Shown in pieces: positions 1-6,842 of a DNA stretch of 12,624 nt. Where the stretch lies: assembly GCA_958426425.1 (NCBI GenBank), contig CATZYY010000064.1, positions 1 to 12,624 on the forward strand, read 5' to 3'. The notes under the pieces are model-generated. The model searched no databases, had not been told where the DNA came from, and worked only from the letters and a program-made list of their open reading frames with translations. The translations under genes and the position numbers were made by a program. Numbering within the stretch: the stretch's first letter is position 1; every line of letters begins with the position of its first letter. This stretch comes from an uncultured Oscillospiraceae bacterium (lineage in GTDB: Bacteria; Bacillota; Clostridia; Oscillospirales; Oscillospiraceae).

Positions 1-1283
1 AGTCCATGCTGTTCAACAAGCTGATCGGACGGAGGCTCTCCATTGTGGAGGACACCCCCGGCGTCACCCGGGACCGGATTTACGGGGAGACGGACTGGCG
101 GGGCCGGTCCTTCACGCTGATCGACACCGGCGGCATCGAGCCCCGGACCGACAACGAGATTTTGGCCTTCATGCGGGACCAGGCCCAGATCGCCATTGAA
201 AACGCCACCGTCATCGTGTTTTTGACGGATATCAAGACCGGCCTCACCGCATCGGACCAGGAGGTGGCCAACATGCTGCTGCGCAGCGGCAAGCCCATTG
301 TCCTGGCGGTCAACAAAATGGACTCCACCGGCACACCGGACCCGGACTATTACGAGTTCTACAACTTAGGGCTGGGCGACCCCATTCCTGTCTCCGCTGT
401 CCACGGCCACGGCACCGGCGACCTGCTGGACGCCTGCGTGGCCTACTTCCCGCCGGAGGATGAGGAAGAACCGGAGGACGACGCCATTAAGGTGGCCGTC
501 ATCGGCAAGCCCAACGCCGGCAAGTCCTCCCTGGTCAACAAGATCCTGGGGGAGCAGCGGGTCATCGTCTCCGACGTGGCCGGCACCACCCGGGACGCCA
601 TCGACTCCCGGTTTGAAAACGACAAGGGAAAATTCGTCTTCATCGACACCGCCGGCATCCGCCGCCGGTCCAAGGTCTCCGAGGACATTGAGAAGTACAG
701 CGTGCTCCGGGCCACCATGGCCATTGAGCGCAGCGACGTGTGCCTGATCCTGATCGACGCCACTGAGGGCGTCACCGAGCAGGACACCAAGGTGGCGGGC
801 TTGGCCCATGAGGCCGGCAAGTCCTCCATCATCGTGGTGAACAAGTGGGACCTGGTGGAAAAGGACGATAAGACCATGGACCGGATGCGGGAGAAGGTCC
901 GGCAGGACTTGGCATTTATGGCCTACGCCCCCATCCTCTTTATCTCTGCCAAGACCGGACAGCGGGTGGACAGGCTCTTTGAGCTCATTGACTACGTGTC
1001 CAACCAAGCCGCCATCCGGATCACCACCGGCATGCTTAACAATGTCCTGGCGGACGCCCAGACCCGGGTCCAGCCCCCCACCGACAAGGGCCGCCGGCTG
1101 AAGATCTACTATATGACCCAGGTGGGCGTGAAGCCGCCCCACTTTGTGGTCTTCTGCAACGACGCCCAGCTGTTCCATTTTTCCTATCAGCGGTATCTGG
1201 AAAACTGCATTCGCAACACCTTCGGCCTGGAGGGAACGCCTGTGATCCTCTCCATCCGGCAGAAGGGCGACAAGGAGGAGTGA
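1..1283 (+). CDS. der: GTPase Der (EngA), 5'-truncated by window edge
   Basis: Ribosome-assembly GTPase with two GTPase domains and a C-terminal KH-like domain; the family acts in late maturation of the 50S subunit. The window opens inside the first P-loop: reading from base 3 gives S-M-L-F-N-K-L, and the preceding bases AG fit the Lys of GKS, so only about a dozen N-terminal residues are missing. Counting from the visible Met at base 6, domain 1 shows DTPGVTRDR (16-24), DTGG (40-43) and NKMD (103-106). An acidic linker EDEEEPEDD (151-159) leads to domain 2 with GKPNAGKSS (167-175), DVAGTTRD (190-197), DTAG (214-217) and NKWD (279-282). The rest is the KH-like domain. The stop is 3 bases before plsY, so co-transcription is likely. 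The residue after the P-loop Ser is Met rather than the usual Thr, which is probably tolerated. Identification is secure. Confidence 0.97.
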   Translation, partial: SMLFNKLIGRRLSIVEDTPGVTRDRIYGETDWRGRSFTLIDTGGIEPRTDNEILAFMRDQAQIAIENATVIVFLTDIKTGLTASDQEVANMLLRSGKPIVLAVNKMDSTGTPDPDYYEFYNLGLGDPIPVSAVHGHGTGDLLDACVAYFPPEDEEEPEDDAIKVAVIGKPNAGKSSLVNKILGEQRVIVSDVAGTTRDAIDSRFENDKGKFVFIDTAGIRRRSKVSEDIEKYSVLRATMAIERSDVCLILIDATEGVTEQDTKVAGLAHEAGKSSIIVVNKWDLVEKDDKTMDRMREKVRQDLAFMAYAPILFISAKTGQRVDRLFELIDYVSNQAAIRITTGMLNNVLADAQTRVQPPTDKGRRLKIYYMTQVGVKPPHFVVFCNDAQLFHFSYQRYLENCIRNTFGLEGTPVILSIRQKGDKEE

Positions 1284-1286
1284 GAG

Positions 1287-2000
1287 ATGCTGAGTTCCTT
1301 CTATCTGGACCCCAACGCCGTGGCCGGGCCCGGACCGCTGAACGTGATTTTGGTGGCCGTTGTGGCTTACTTCTGCGGCTGCTTCAACGGGGCGGTGATT
1401 GTCTCCAAGTATATCCTGCGGGATGACGTGCGCAACCACGGCAGCGGCAACGCAGGCCTCACCAATTTCTACCGTACCTTCGGCGGCCCCCTGACCTTCG
1501 TGGTGATCCTCACCGACGTTCTCAAGGCGGTGGTGGCCATTTTGTTCGGCAGCTGGTTCCTGGGCTGCTTTGCCGGGGCCAACGGCTATGCGGACAGTGC
1601 GCAGATCAGCACCATGTGGGCCCTGTTCGGCAAGTACTGGGCCGCCCTGTTCTGCCTGCTGGGCCATATGTTCCCCTGCATGTTCCACTTCAAGGGCGGC
1701 AAGGGCATCCTCTCCGGCGGTACCATCGCCATTATGATGGACTGGCGGATCGCCCTGGTGGTCTGGGGCGGATTCCTGATTTTAGCCATTTTGACCCGGT
1801 ATGTGTCTCTTGGCTCCGTGTGGGCCGGGGGCAGCTTCCCCTTCATCTCCTGGTATTGCTACCCGGACCCAGTGATTGTGGCACTGGCATTCGTCATCGG
1901 CGGCCTTGTGGTCTGGCAGCACCGGGGCAACATCGTCCGCCTGATTCACGGCAATGAGAACAAATTCAGCTTCCATCACAAAAAGGAGGGGACCCCATGA
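1287..2000 (+). CDS. plsY: Glycerol-3-phosphate acyltransferase PlsY
   Basis: Integral membrane enzyme that transfers an acyl group from acyl-phosphate to glycerol-3-phosphate, giving lysophosphatidic acid, the first step of phospholipid synthesis. The 237-residue protein is strongly hydrophobic. It carries the three family motifs: HGSGNAGLTNFYRTFG (51-66), GHMFPCMFHFKGGKG (126-140, glycine-rich loop) and HRGNIVRLIHGNENKF (212-227). It is somewhat longer than the roughly 200 residues usual for the family; the extra length lies at the N-terminus and around 92-112 between membrane segments. The start is supported by AAGGAGG at the end of der, 8 bases before the ATG. Its stop overlaps the gpsA start (ATGA), placing it directly before the enzyme that makes its substrate. 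Confidence 0.96.
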   Translation: MLSSFYLDPNAVAGPGPLNVILVAVVAYFCGCFNGAVIVSKYILRDDVRNHGSGNAGLTNFYRTFGGPLTFVVILTDVLKAVVAILFGSWFLGCFAGANGYADSAQISTMWALFGKYWAALFCLLGHMFPCMFHFKGGKGILSGGTIAIMMDWRIALVVWGGFLILAILTRYVSLGSVWAGGSFPFISWYCYPDPVIVALAFVIGGLVVWQHRGNIVRLIHGNENKFSFHHKKEGTP

Positions 2001-3001
2001 AGATCGCGGTAGTGGGCAGCGGCGGCTGGGGCACGGCGCTGAGCATCGTGCTGTGTGACAATGGACATGACGTCACGCTCTGGTCTCACAATCCCGCCAA
2101 GGCGGCGGAGATGGCGCAAAAGCGGGAGAACCCCCTGCTCAAGGGCGTGAAACTGCCGGAGTCCCTGACCATCACCGGGGACCTGGGGTGCCTTGCGGGG
2201 GCGGACCTGGTGGTGTCGGCGCCGCCTTCCTTCGCCGTCCGGGAGACGGGGCGGAAGATCGCGCCCTACCTGCGGCGGGACAGTGTGCTGGTGTCCGTGT
2301 CCAAGGGTATCGAGCGGGACACCAACCTGCGCATGAGTCAGGTGCTCCAGGAGGAGACCGGGAATATCTGTAAAGTGGTTGCCCTTTCCGGCCCTTCCCA
2401 CGCAGAGGAAGTGGGCATCCGTATGCCCACGGGATGCGTGGCCGCCTGCCCGGACCGGGATGCGGCCCGCCTTGTTCAGGACGCCTTCATGAACGACTAT
2501 TTCCGGGTCTACACCAGCTACGATATCATCGGCGTGGAGCTGGCGGCGGCATTGAAAAACGTCATCGCCCTCAGCTGCGGCATCTGTGCCGGCATGGGTT
2601 TTCAGGACAACACCCGGGCGCTGCTGATGACCCGGGCCATGGCGGAGATCACCCGCCTGGGAGAGAAACTGGGCGGCACCCGGCTGACCTTCGGCGGACT
2701 TGCCGGCATGGGCGATCTCATCGTCACCTGCACCTCCATGCACTCCCGGAACAACCGGGCCGGCATTCTGATCGGACAAGGGAAGTCCGTCCAGGCCGCC
2801 ATGGAGGAGGTGGGCGCCGTGGTGGAGGGGTACTACGCCGCCGAGAGCGTCCACCAGCTCAGTGAGCGGGAGGGCGTGGAAATGCCCATCTGCCGCTGCG
2901 TCTACGAGGTCCTTTACCAGGGCAAGCAGGTCCGCACCGTGGTGGGCGAGCTCATGACCCGAGCCAAGAAGGACGAGCTGCTGGAGACCGCCTGGATGTG
3001 A
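1997..3001 (+). CDS. gpsA: Glycerol-3-phosphate dehydrogenase [NAD(P)+]
   Basis: Cytosolic enzyme reducing dihydroxyacetone phosphate to sn-glycerol-3-phosphate for lipid synthesis. The 334-residue length is normal. The N-terminal Rossmann fold has GSGGWG at 7-12, followed by WSHNP (29-33). VSKGIE is at 101-106, SGPSHAEE at 131-138, the probable catalytic Lys at 187 in ALKNVIA, a substrate-binding NTRALL-x2-R stretch from 205, and GLAGMGDL at 234-241. The start at 1997 overlaps the plsY stop by 4 bases and is preceded by AAGGAGGGG, implying translational coupling with plsY. It is the last gene of the run; a strong hairpin terminator lies about 40 bases downstream. Confidence 0.97.
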   Translation: MKIAVVGSGGWGTALSIVLCDNGHDVTLWSHNPAKAAEMAQKRENPLLKGVKLPESLTITGDLGCLAGADLVVSAPPSFAVRETGRKIAPYLRRDSVLVSVSKGIERDTNLRMSQVLQEETGNICKVVALSGPSHAEEVGIRMPTGCVAACPDRDAARLVQDAFMNDYFRVYTSYDIIGVELAAALKNVIALSCGICAGMGFQDNTRALLMTRAMAEITRLGEKLGGTRLTFGGLAGMGDLIVTCTSMHSRNNRAGILIGQGKSVQAAMEEVGAVVEGYYAAESVHQLSEREGVEMPICRCVYEVLYQGKQVRTVVGELMTRAKKDELLETAWM

Positions 3002-3040
3002 GTTTCCCCGTTTCAGAAGAGAGAAGAGAAGAGAAAAGCG

Positions 3041-3077
3041 CAGGGGCGGGTCCTTTGGGACCCGCCCCTGTTTTTTG
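3041..3077 (+). terminator. Intrinsic terminator after gpsA, probably bidirectional
   Basis: A 13-bp perfect stem (CAGGGGCGGGTCC with its complement) around a TTTG loop is followed by six T residues, a textbook rho-independent terminator for der-plsY-gpsA. Read on the minus strand, the same hairpin is followed by CGCTTTTCTC, so it can also end the convergent exporter gene, whose stop is 23 bases away. Confidence 0.93.
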
Positions 3078-3099
3078 TATGCAGTTTTGCTGCCGCCCC

Positions 3100-3681
3100 T
3101 TACGCCAGAAACAGCGACACGGCGCAGTACACCAGCAGCAGGGCCATCACCGTGTTGACGATTTTGGCGTGCTGGGAGAACAGCCGCCGGAACACGGAGC
3201 CGAAGGCGGACCAGCACAGGCAGAAGACGAAGCCGATGAAGGCCAGCAGCAGCGCGAAGCCCAGCAGGGGCAGAGGCTCTGTGTGATAGTAGGGGAGGAT
3301 GTAGGCCTCCATGGACATGATGCAGTAGATGTAGATTTTGGGGTTGATGAACTGCAGCAGCAGACCTGACAGAAAACCGTCCCGGGAGTGGTCCTCCTCC
3401 ACGCCGCTGGAACAGAAGGTCTCCCAGGCCAGGTAGAGCATGTACAAAGCCCCTAAAATCAGCATGGGCAGCTTGATCTTGGGAATCAGGGCCGACAGCA
3501 CGCCGCAGAAGGCGGTGCACAGGATCATTACAATGGTGAATCCCACCCAGATGCCGAAGGTGAAGGGCAGGGCGCCCCGGAACCCCTTGCGGCTGCCGTT
3601 GGACATGGACATGATGTTGTTGGGCCCCGGTGTCACGGCGGTGACCACCGCGTAGGTCAGGAAGGAAAACCAGGGAAACAT
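3100..3681 (-). CDS. LysE/RhtB-family amino-acid (metabolite) exporter
   Basis: Putative inner-membrane exporter of the LysE/RhtB superfamily, whose members export amino acids or related small metabolites. The 193-residue length is typical. The family signature TPGPNN is at 17-22 after the first helix, and a second conserved stretch, GFLSGLLLQFINPK, is at 102-115. About six hydrophobic segments are visible (roughly 5-25, 38-60, 67-88, 104-126, 137-160, 173-192). The start is supported by AGAGGGG about 9 bases upstream. It is divergent from an XRE-cupin regulator gene, with a 109-base shared region carrying a consensus promoter for this gene and a double palindrome, so control by that regulator is likely. 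The substrate cannot be told from sequence. Confidence 0.9.
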   Translation of the reverse strand: MFPWFSFLTYAVVTAVTPGPNNIMSMSNGSRKGFRGALPFTFGIWVGFTIVMILCTAFCGVLSALIPKIKLPMLILGALYMLYLAWETFCSSGVEEDHSRDGFLSGLLLQFINPKIYIYCIMSMEAYILPYYHTEPLPLLGFALLLAFIGFVFCLCWSAFGSVFRRLFSQHAKIVNTVMALLLVYCAVSLFLA

Positions 3682-3710
3682 GTTTGACTTCCCCTCTCAC
3701 GGATGATATG

Positions 3711-3770
3711 ATATTGACACGTTGGTACAATATCCCGGATTTCCTGTATATTGTACGATCAATCCAATAT
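3711..3770. promoter_or_regulatory. Double palindromic operator between exporter and regulator
   Basis: Two 23-bp palindromes of the form ATATTG-N11-CAATAT lie at 3711-3733 and 3748-3770, centres 37 bp apart. The inner half-sites also form a perfect 9-bp inverted repeat, GTACAATAT (3725-3733) and ATATTGTAC (3748-3756), separated by 14 bases. The upstream palindrome overlaps the candidate -35 of the regulator gene; the other covers the spacer and -10 of the exporter promoter. I infer that the XRE-cupin protein binds here and controls both genes. Which half-sites pair in vivo is uncertain, because both pairings are geometrically possible. Confidence 0.72.
3714..3742 (+). promoter_or_regulatory. 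Candidate promoter of the XRE-cupin gene (weak -10)
   Basis: A perfect TTGACA (3714-3719) lies on the plus strand inside the first palindrome, but the hexamer 17 bases further on is GGATTT, a poor -10. An alternative is TTGGTA (3722-3727) with TATATT (3747-3752), at a long 19-base spacing. A promoter is expected here for the divergent regulator, but the exact elements are uncertain. Confidence 0.4.
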
Positions 3771-3778
3771 CTTGTCAA
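3750..3778 (-). promoter_or_regulatory. Sigma-A type promoter of the exporter gene
   Basis: On the minus strand TTGACA (3778-3773) is a perfect -35, followed by a 17-base spacer and the -10 TACAAT (3755-3750). Transcription should start near 3743, giving a leader of about 60 bases. The -10 lies inside one operator half-site, as expected for repression. The -35 is only 12 bases from the regulator's start codon, so this promoter sits inside the leader of the divergent transcript. Confidence 0.82.
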
Positions 3779-3790
3779 GAGGAAACTGCC

Positions 3791-4342
3791 ATGGATGTGA
3801 CGAATGTGGTGGCCGACAATGTCCGGCGCCTTCGGGAGGAGAAGAAGCTGACGCTGGAGGCGGCTGCCGCCGCCACGGGGGTGTCCCGCAGCATGCTCTC
3901 CCAGATCGAGAAGGGGGAGGTGAATCCCACCATTTCCGTGCTGTGGAAGATCGCAAATGGTTACAAGGTGTCCTTCACCTCTCTGGTGGAGAATCCCGGG
4001 GAGGCGGTGGCGGTGCTCCGGCGGGAGGCCATGCCCCCTCTGGAGGAGGACGGGGGCCGGTATGTGAACTACCCGGTATTCCCCTTCAGCGAGCGGACGC
4101 TGTTCGAGACGTACCGGATCGAGATTCATCCCGGCGGGCATCTGGAGGCCCAGCCCCACCTGAAGGGGGCGGAGGAGTATGTGACGGTCTTCACCGGGCA
4201 GGCGGAGATCACAGTGGACGGTAAGGCCGTGGCTCTGGACCGGGGGGACTCCATCCGCTTCCGGGCCGACGTGCCCCACGGCTACCGCTGCCTGGGGCAG
4301 GAGACGGCGGAACTGAGTATGCTGATCTTCTACGGGAAATAG
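3791..4342 (+). CDS. XRE-family transcriptional regulator with C-terminal cupin
   Basis: Cytosolic DNA-binding regulator of 183 residues. The N-terminal lambda-repressor-like helix-turn-helix covers about 8-66, with recognition region TGVSRSMLSQIEKGEVNPT (29-47). A cupin_2 sensor domain covers about 105-181, with HPGGHLEAQPH (113-123), the strand EEYVTVFTGQAEITVDG (128-144), GDSIRF (152-157) and VPHGYR (161-166); such barrels usually bind a small ligand. The ATG at 3791 is preferred because AGAGGA lies 8 bases upstream and the domain begins there. An earlier in-frame ATG at 3722 would add 23 residues unlike the family and run through the operator. Divergence from a LysE-type gene suggests it senses the exported metabolite or a relative and controls export. 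The ligand is unknown. Confidence 0.9.
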   Translation: MDVTNVVADNVRRLREEKKLTLEAAAAATGVSRSMLSQIEKGEVNPTISVLWKIANGYKVSFTSLVENPGEAVAVLRREAMPPLEEDGGRYVNYPVFPFSERTLFETYRIEIHPGGHLEAQPHLKGAEEYVTVFTGQAEITVDGKAVALDRGDSIRFRADVPHGYRCLGQETAELSMLIFYGK

Positions 4343-4398
4343 GCCCGGCCGCAGGTGCGGGCAGGGCGCTTTCGGCGCGGCCCCTCCGGGCTGGGAAG

Positions 4399-4441
4399 AA
4401 AAAGCGCGCGGCCTGGGAAGATTGATCTTCGCAGGCCGCGC
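4399..4441 (-). terminator. Second (distal) terminator of rpmB
   Basis: A long hairpin at 4406-4441 has a 10-bp stem GCGCGGCCTG, one G-G mismatch, then GAAGAT/ATCTTC around a tiny loop. On the minus strand it is followed by GC and five T residues. On the plus strand it is followed by A residues, so it should act mainly on leftward transcription from rpmB as a back-up to the hairpin at 4451-4472. Confidence 0.75.
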
Positions 4442-4480
4442 AAAAAAGAAATCCCGGACCGAAGTCCGGGATCTTTGTTT
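4442..4480 (-). terminator. First terminator of rpmB, possibly bidirectional
   Basis: A perfect 9-bp stem, ATCCCGGAC (4451-4459) with GTCCGGGAT (4464-4472). On the minus strand the loop reads TTCG closed by C-G, the extra-stable UUCG tetraloop, and is followed by TTCTTTTTT. On the plus strand it is followed by CTTTGTTTG, so it may also end the XRE-cupin transcript. It begins 15 bases from the rpmB stop. Confidence 0.85.
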
Positions 4481-4487
4481 GTCCAAG

Positions 4488-4676
4488 TCAGATCGCTCTG
4501 GTGACTTTGCCGGAACGCATACACCGGGTACAAACATACACATGGCGGGGAGAACCGTTGACAATCGCCTTCACACGCTTGACGTTGGGCTTCCATGTAC
4601 GGTTGGAACGCCGATGAGAGTGGGAGACCTTGATGCCAAAGGTAACGCCCTTGTCGCAGAACTCGCACTTAGCCAT
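4488..4676 (-). CDS. rpmB: 50S ribosomal protein L28 (bL28)
   Basis: Small basic protein of the large ribosomal subunit, 62 residues. The sequence starts MAKCEFCDKG and contains SHSHRRSNRTWKPN, typical of L28. It has two Cys pairs, CEFC (4-7) and CTRC (near 50-53), the zinc-binding form of the protein. The start at 4676 is chosen because AAGGAGG lies 8 bases upstream and MAKC is the family start; extension to an ATG at 4709 would translate the ribosome binding site and add unrelated residues. It is monocistronic on the minus strand, with its own promoter at 4732-4760 and two terminators, and converges on the XRE-cupin gene. Confidence 0.96.
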   Translation of the reverse strand: MAKCEFCDKGVTFGIKVSHSHRRSNRTWKPNVKRVKAIVNGSPRHVYVCTRCMRSGKVTRAI

Positions 4677-4731
4677 CCGTTGCACCTCCTTGCTGTTGCG
4701 TACTTCCATACCTTCTCAAGGCACAACCGAT

Positions 4732-4760
4732 ATCTTACCAGAAAACTTTCCGAAATGCAA
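4732..4760 (-). promoter_or_regulatory. Promoter of rpmB
   Basis: On the minus strand TTGCAT (4760-4755), a 17-base spacer and TAAGAT (4737-4732), with TG one base before the -10 (extended -10), form a good sigma-A promoter. The sequence just upstream (4761-4797) is rich in A and T runs, like an UP element, as expected for a ribosomal protein gene. The leader is about 50 bases. Confidence 0.78.
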
Positions 4761-4828
4761 GCAAAAATTTCAAAAAATTCAAAGGTTTTTTTCAGACCCC
4801 GGAAAAGGCGGGAGGAGGGGCATAGGTG

Positions 4829-4857
4829 TTGCGAAAATGGCTGGAGTGAGATATAAT
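4829..4857 (+). promoter_or_regulatory. Promoter of the hprK-led cluster
   Basis: TTGCGA (4829-4834), a spacer of exactly 17 bases and a perfect TATAAT (4852-4857) point rightwards to hprK. Transcription should begin near 4864, giving a leader of about 70 bases. The leader holds an 8-bp hairpin (4873-4891) whose loop is ATG. This is the only strong promoter I see for the genes downstream to whiA, which fits a long operon. Confidence 0.83.
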
Positions 4858-4931
4858 AAATCCAATATGACACCGCCTCCATGGGGGGCGGAAAAGCAGG
4901 CGGGCCGGAGTGATCGGACGCCGGAAAGGGA

Positions 4932-5879
4932 ATGGAAAACACTATGCACGAACGCGGTCTGAAGATGACGGAATTTGTGGCGCAGTTCGGTCTTGAAATT
5001 TTGAACAAGGGCGCCGATTACGACACCATGCGATTGACCATCACGGATGTGAACCGCCCCGGTCTCCAGTTCCACGATTTCTATGACTACTTTGATCCCC
5101 GCCGCCTGCAGGTGGTGGGCAAGGCGGAGATCATGTACCTGAAGGGGCTGACGGAGCAGCACCGGCGCAAATGCTTTGACGATCTGTTCCTCTACGACAT
5201 CCCCGCCCTGGTGATCTCCCGGGGGCTGGACTGCTTCCCGGAGTGTCTGGAGAGCGCTCAGGCCCACGGCAGAACGCTGCTGCGGACCGAGGAGACCACG
5301 GTGGAATTCACCAGCCACACCATTGAATTCCTCAACCGCTACCTTGCCCCCTGCGTCACCCGCCACGGCGTGCTGCTGGACATCTCCGGCGAGGGCGTCA
5401 TGATTACCGGCGACTCCGGCATCGGCAAGAGTGAGTCTGCCATTGAGCTGATCATGCGGGGCCACCGCCTGGTGGCGGACGACGCGGTGGAGATCCGCCG
5501 CATCTCCAACCAGCTGATCGGCACCGCCCCGGAGGTGATTCGCCATTACATTGAGCTGCGGGGCATCGGCGTCATCGATGTGCGGCAGTTGTTCGGCATG
5601 AGCGCCATCCGCACCGAGTCCCAGATCGACCTGGTGGTGCAGTTTGAGCAGTGGGACAATTCCAAATTTTACGACCGACTGGGCATCGAAGACCACTTTA
5701 TGGATATCCTGGATATTAAGGTGCCCTGCGTTACCATTCCCGTGCGGCCGGGCCGGAACCTGGCCAGCATTGTGGAGGTGGCGGCCATGAACAACCGCCA
5801 CCGGCGGTACGGCTTCAACGCCGCCCAGGAGCTGGCCCAGCGGGTGGACCTGCGGGCCGAGGGCAAAAGCGCAACCTGA
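4932..5879 (+). CDS. hprK: HPr kinase/phosphorylase
   Basis: Bifunctional enzyme that phosphorylates HPr of the PTS on a serine when glycolytic intermediates are high and removes the phosphate when they are low; it is the sensor of carbon catabolite repression in Firmicutes. The protein has up to 315 residues. Catalytic elements, counted from 4932, are His145 in RHGV, P-loop GDSGIGKS (160-167), Glu168, VADD (181-184), the signature IELRGIGVIDV (207-217) and the C-terminal IPVRPGRNLASIVEVAA (269-285). The start is uncertain: ATGs at 4932, 4944 and 4965 are all in frame; the first two have only weak GGA-type ribosome sites, and family alignment starts near residue 5. It is first gene of the cluster, 16 bases before the glucokinase gene. 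Confidence 0.96.
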   Translation: MENTMHERGLKMTEFVAQFGLEILNKGADYDTMRLTITDVNRPGLQFHDFYDYFDPRRLQVVGKAEIMYLKGLTEQHRRKCFDDLFLYDIPALVISRGLDCFPECLESAQAHGRTLLRTEETTVEFTSHTIEFLNRYLAPCVTRHGVLLDISGEGVMITGDSGIGKSESAIELIMRGHRLVADDAVEIRRISNQLIGTAPEVIRHYIELRGIGVIDVRQLFGMSAIRTESQIDLVVQFEQWDNSKFYDRLGIEDHFMDILDIKVPCVTIPVRPGRNLASIVEVAAMNNRHRRYGFNAAQELAQRVDLRAEGKSAT

Positions 5880-5895
5880 ACGGAGGAAGATAGAG

Positions 5896-6834
5896 ATGTT
5901 TGTAGGCATTGACGTGGGAGGCACCAACCTCAAAGCAGGCCTTGTGGACGATGAGGGACGGCTGATTGCCGCCGCCCGCCGTCCGCTCAACGGCTTTACC
6001 ACCGCGGAGGCCTTTGCCGCGGACCTTGCGGAGCTGGCACTTCGGGCCGTCCGGGAGGGCGGCGCCAAAGTGGAGGACCTGGAGTCCGTGGGCATCGGCC
6101 TGCCGGGGGCCGTGGATGGCGGCGAGGTGGTGTACACCGCCAATATCCCCATGAAAAACGTGCCCCTGGAGCGGCTGTTCCGTCAGCATTTGGACGTTCC
6201 CGTATACCTGGGCAACGACGCCGACTGCGCCGCCGTAGGCGAGTTCTTCGGCGGTGTGGGCCGGGGCTGCCGGGACTTCGTGGTGGTGACATTGGGCACC
6301 GGCGTGGGCGTGGGCATCATCCGGGACGGGAAACTCCAGGGCGGCGCCGCCTCCAGCGAGGCGGGCCACATGGTAATCCAGCAGGGGGGCGAGCTGTGCA
6401 ACTGCGGCCGCCGGGGCTGCTGGGAGCGCTACGCCTCCGCCACGGCCCTGATCCAGCAGACCCGGGCCGCCATGGAGGCCCACCCGGACAGCGGCCTGTA
6501 CCAGACGGCGGAGGCCCTGGGGGCCGTGGACGGCCGCACCGCCTTCCAGGCGGCTCTGGCCGGGGACGAAACGGCCCTGGCGGTGTGCCGGCAGTATGTG
6601 GCCTATCTGGCAAACGGTGCCACCAGCCTCATCAACATCCTGCGGCCGGAGGCGGTGGCCATCGGCGGCGGCGTGGCGGCGGCGCCGGAGGCGCTGCTGC
6701 TGGAGCCCCTGCGGGAAATTGTGGCCCGGGAGTGCTATGCCCGCCACGGCGGCCGGGTCACCCGGGTGCTGCGGGCGGAACTGGGCAACGACGCCGGCAT
6801 CATCGGCGCGGCCTTATTGCAAAGGGTTGTGTGA
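5896..6834 (+). CDS. glk: ROK-family glucokinase
   Basis: Cytosolic sugar kinase, most likely phosphorylating glucose to glucose-6-phosphate with ATP. The 312-residue length is typical for ROK kinases. It has the ATP-binding DVGGTN (6-11), the catalytic Asp108 in GNDAD, a second phosphate motif TLGTGVGVG (132-140), the ROK motif SEAGHMV (154-160), and a zinc site made by His158 with CNCGRRGC (168-175). The protein has no helix-turn-helix, so it is an enzyme, not a ROK repressor. GGAGGA lies 8 bases before the ATG. It sits between hprK and murB, a natural partner for a carbon-status sensor. Related ROK members use N-acetylmannosamine, allose or fructose, so glucose specificity is inferred from similarity. 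Confidence 0.9.
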   Translation: MFVGIDVGGTNLKAGLVDDEGRLIAAARRPLNGFTTAEAFAADLAELALRAVREGGAKVEDLESVGIGLPGAVDGGEVVYTANIPMKNVPLERLFRQHLDVPVYLGNDADCAAVGEFFGGVGRGCRDFVVVTLGTGVGVGIIRDGKLQGGAASSEAGHMVIQQGGELCNCGRRGCWERYASATALIQQTRAAMEAHPDSGLYQTAEALGAVDGRTAFQAALAGDETALAVCRQYVAYLANGATSLINILRPEAVAIGGGVAAAPEALLLEPLREIVARECYARHGGRVTRVLRAELGNDAGIIGAALLQRVV

Positions 6835-6842
6835 CCTATGGC

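Noticed and set aside
366..1688. 440-codon minus-strand frame over der and plsY
   Set aside because: Antisense shadow of two unmistakable genes; His/Gly/Val-rich composition without motifs.
3722..3790. N-terminal extension of the XRE-cupin protein from an ATG at 3722
   Set aside because: It would translate the operator region, has no ribosome binding site and lies at or before any sensible transcription start; the 3791 start has AGAGGA and matches the family.
1976..4564. 862-codon open frame on the minus strand across gpsA, the exporter gene and the regulator
   Set aside because: It is antisense to gpsA and out of frame with the real exporter and L28 genes, has low-complexity Gly/Arg/His/Pro-rich composition and no domain. 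Long antisense frames are expected in GC-rich coding DNA.
4863..4868. Single CAATAT hexamers also near hprK (4863), after whiA (10769) and before dnaE (11875), resembling the operator half-site
   Set aside because: Each lacks a partner at the operator spacing; AT-rich hexamers are expected by chance in intergenic DNA, so a wider regulon is not supported.
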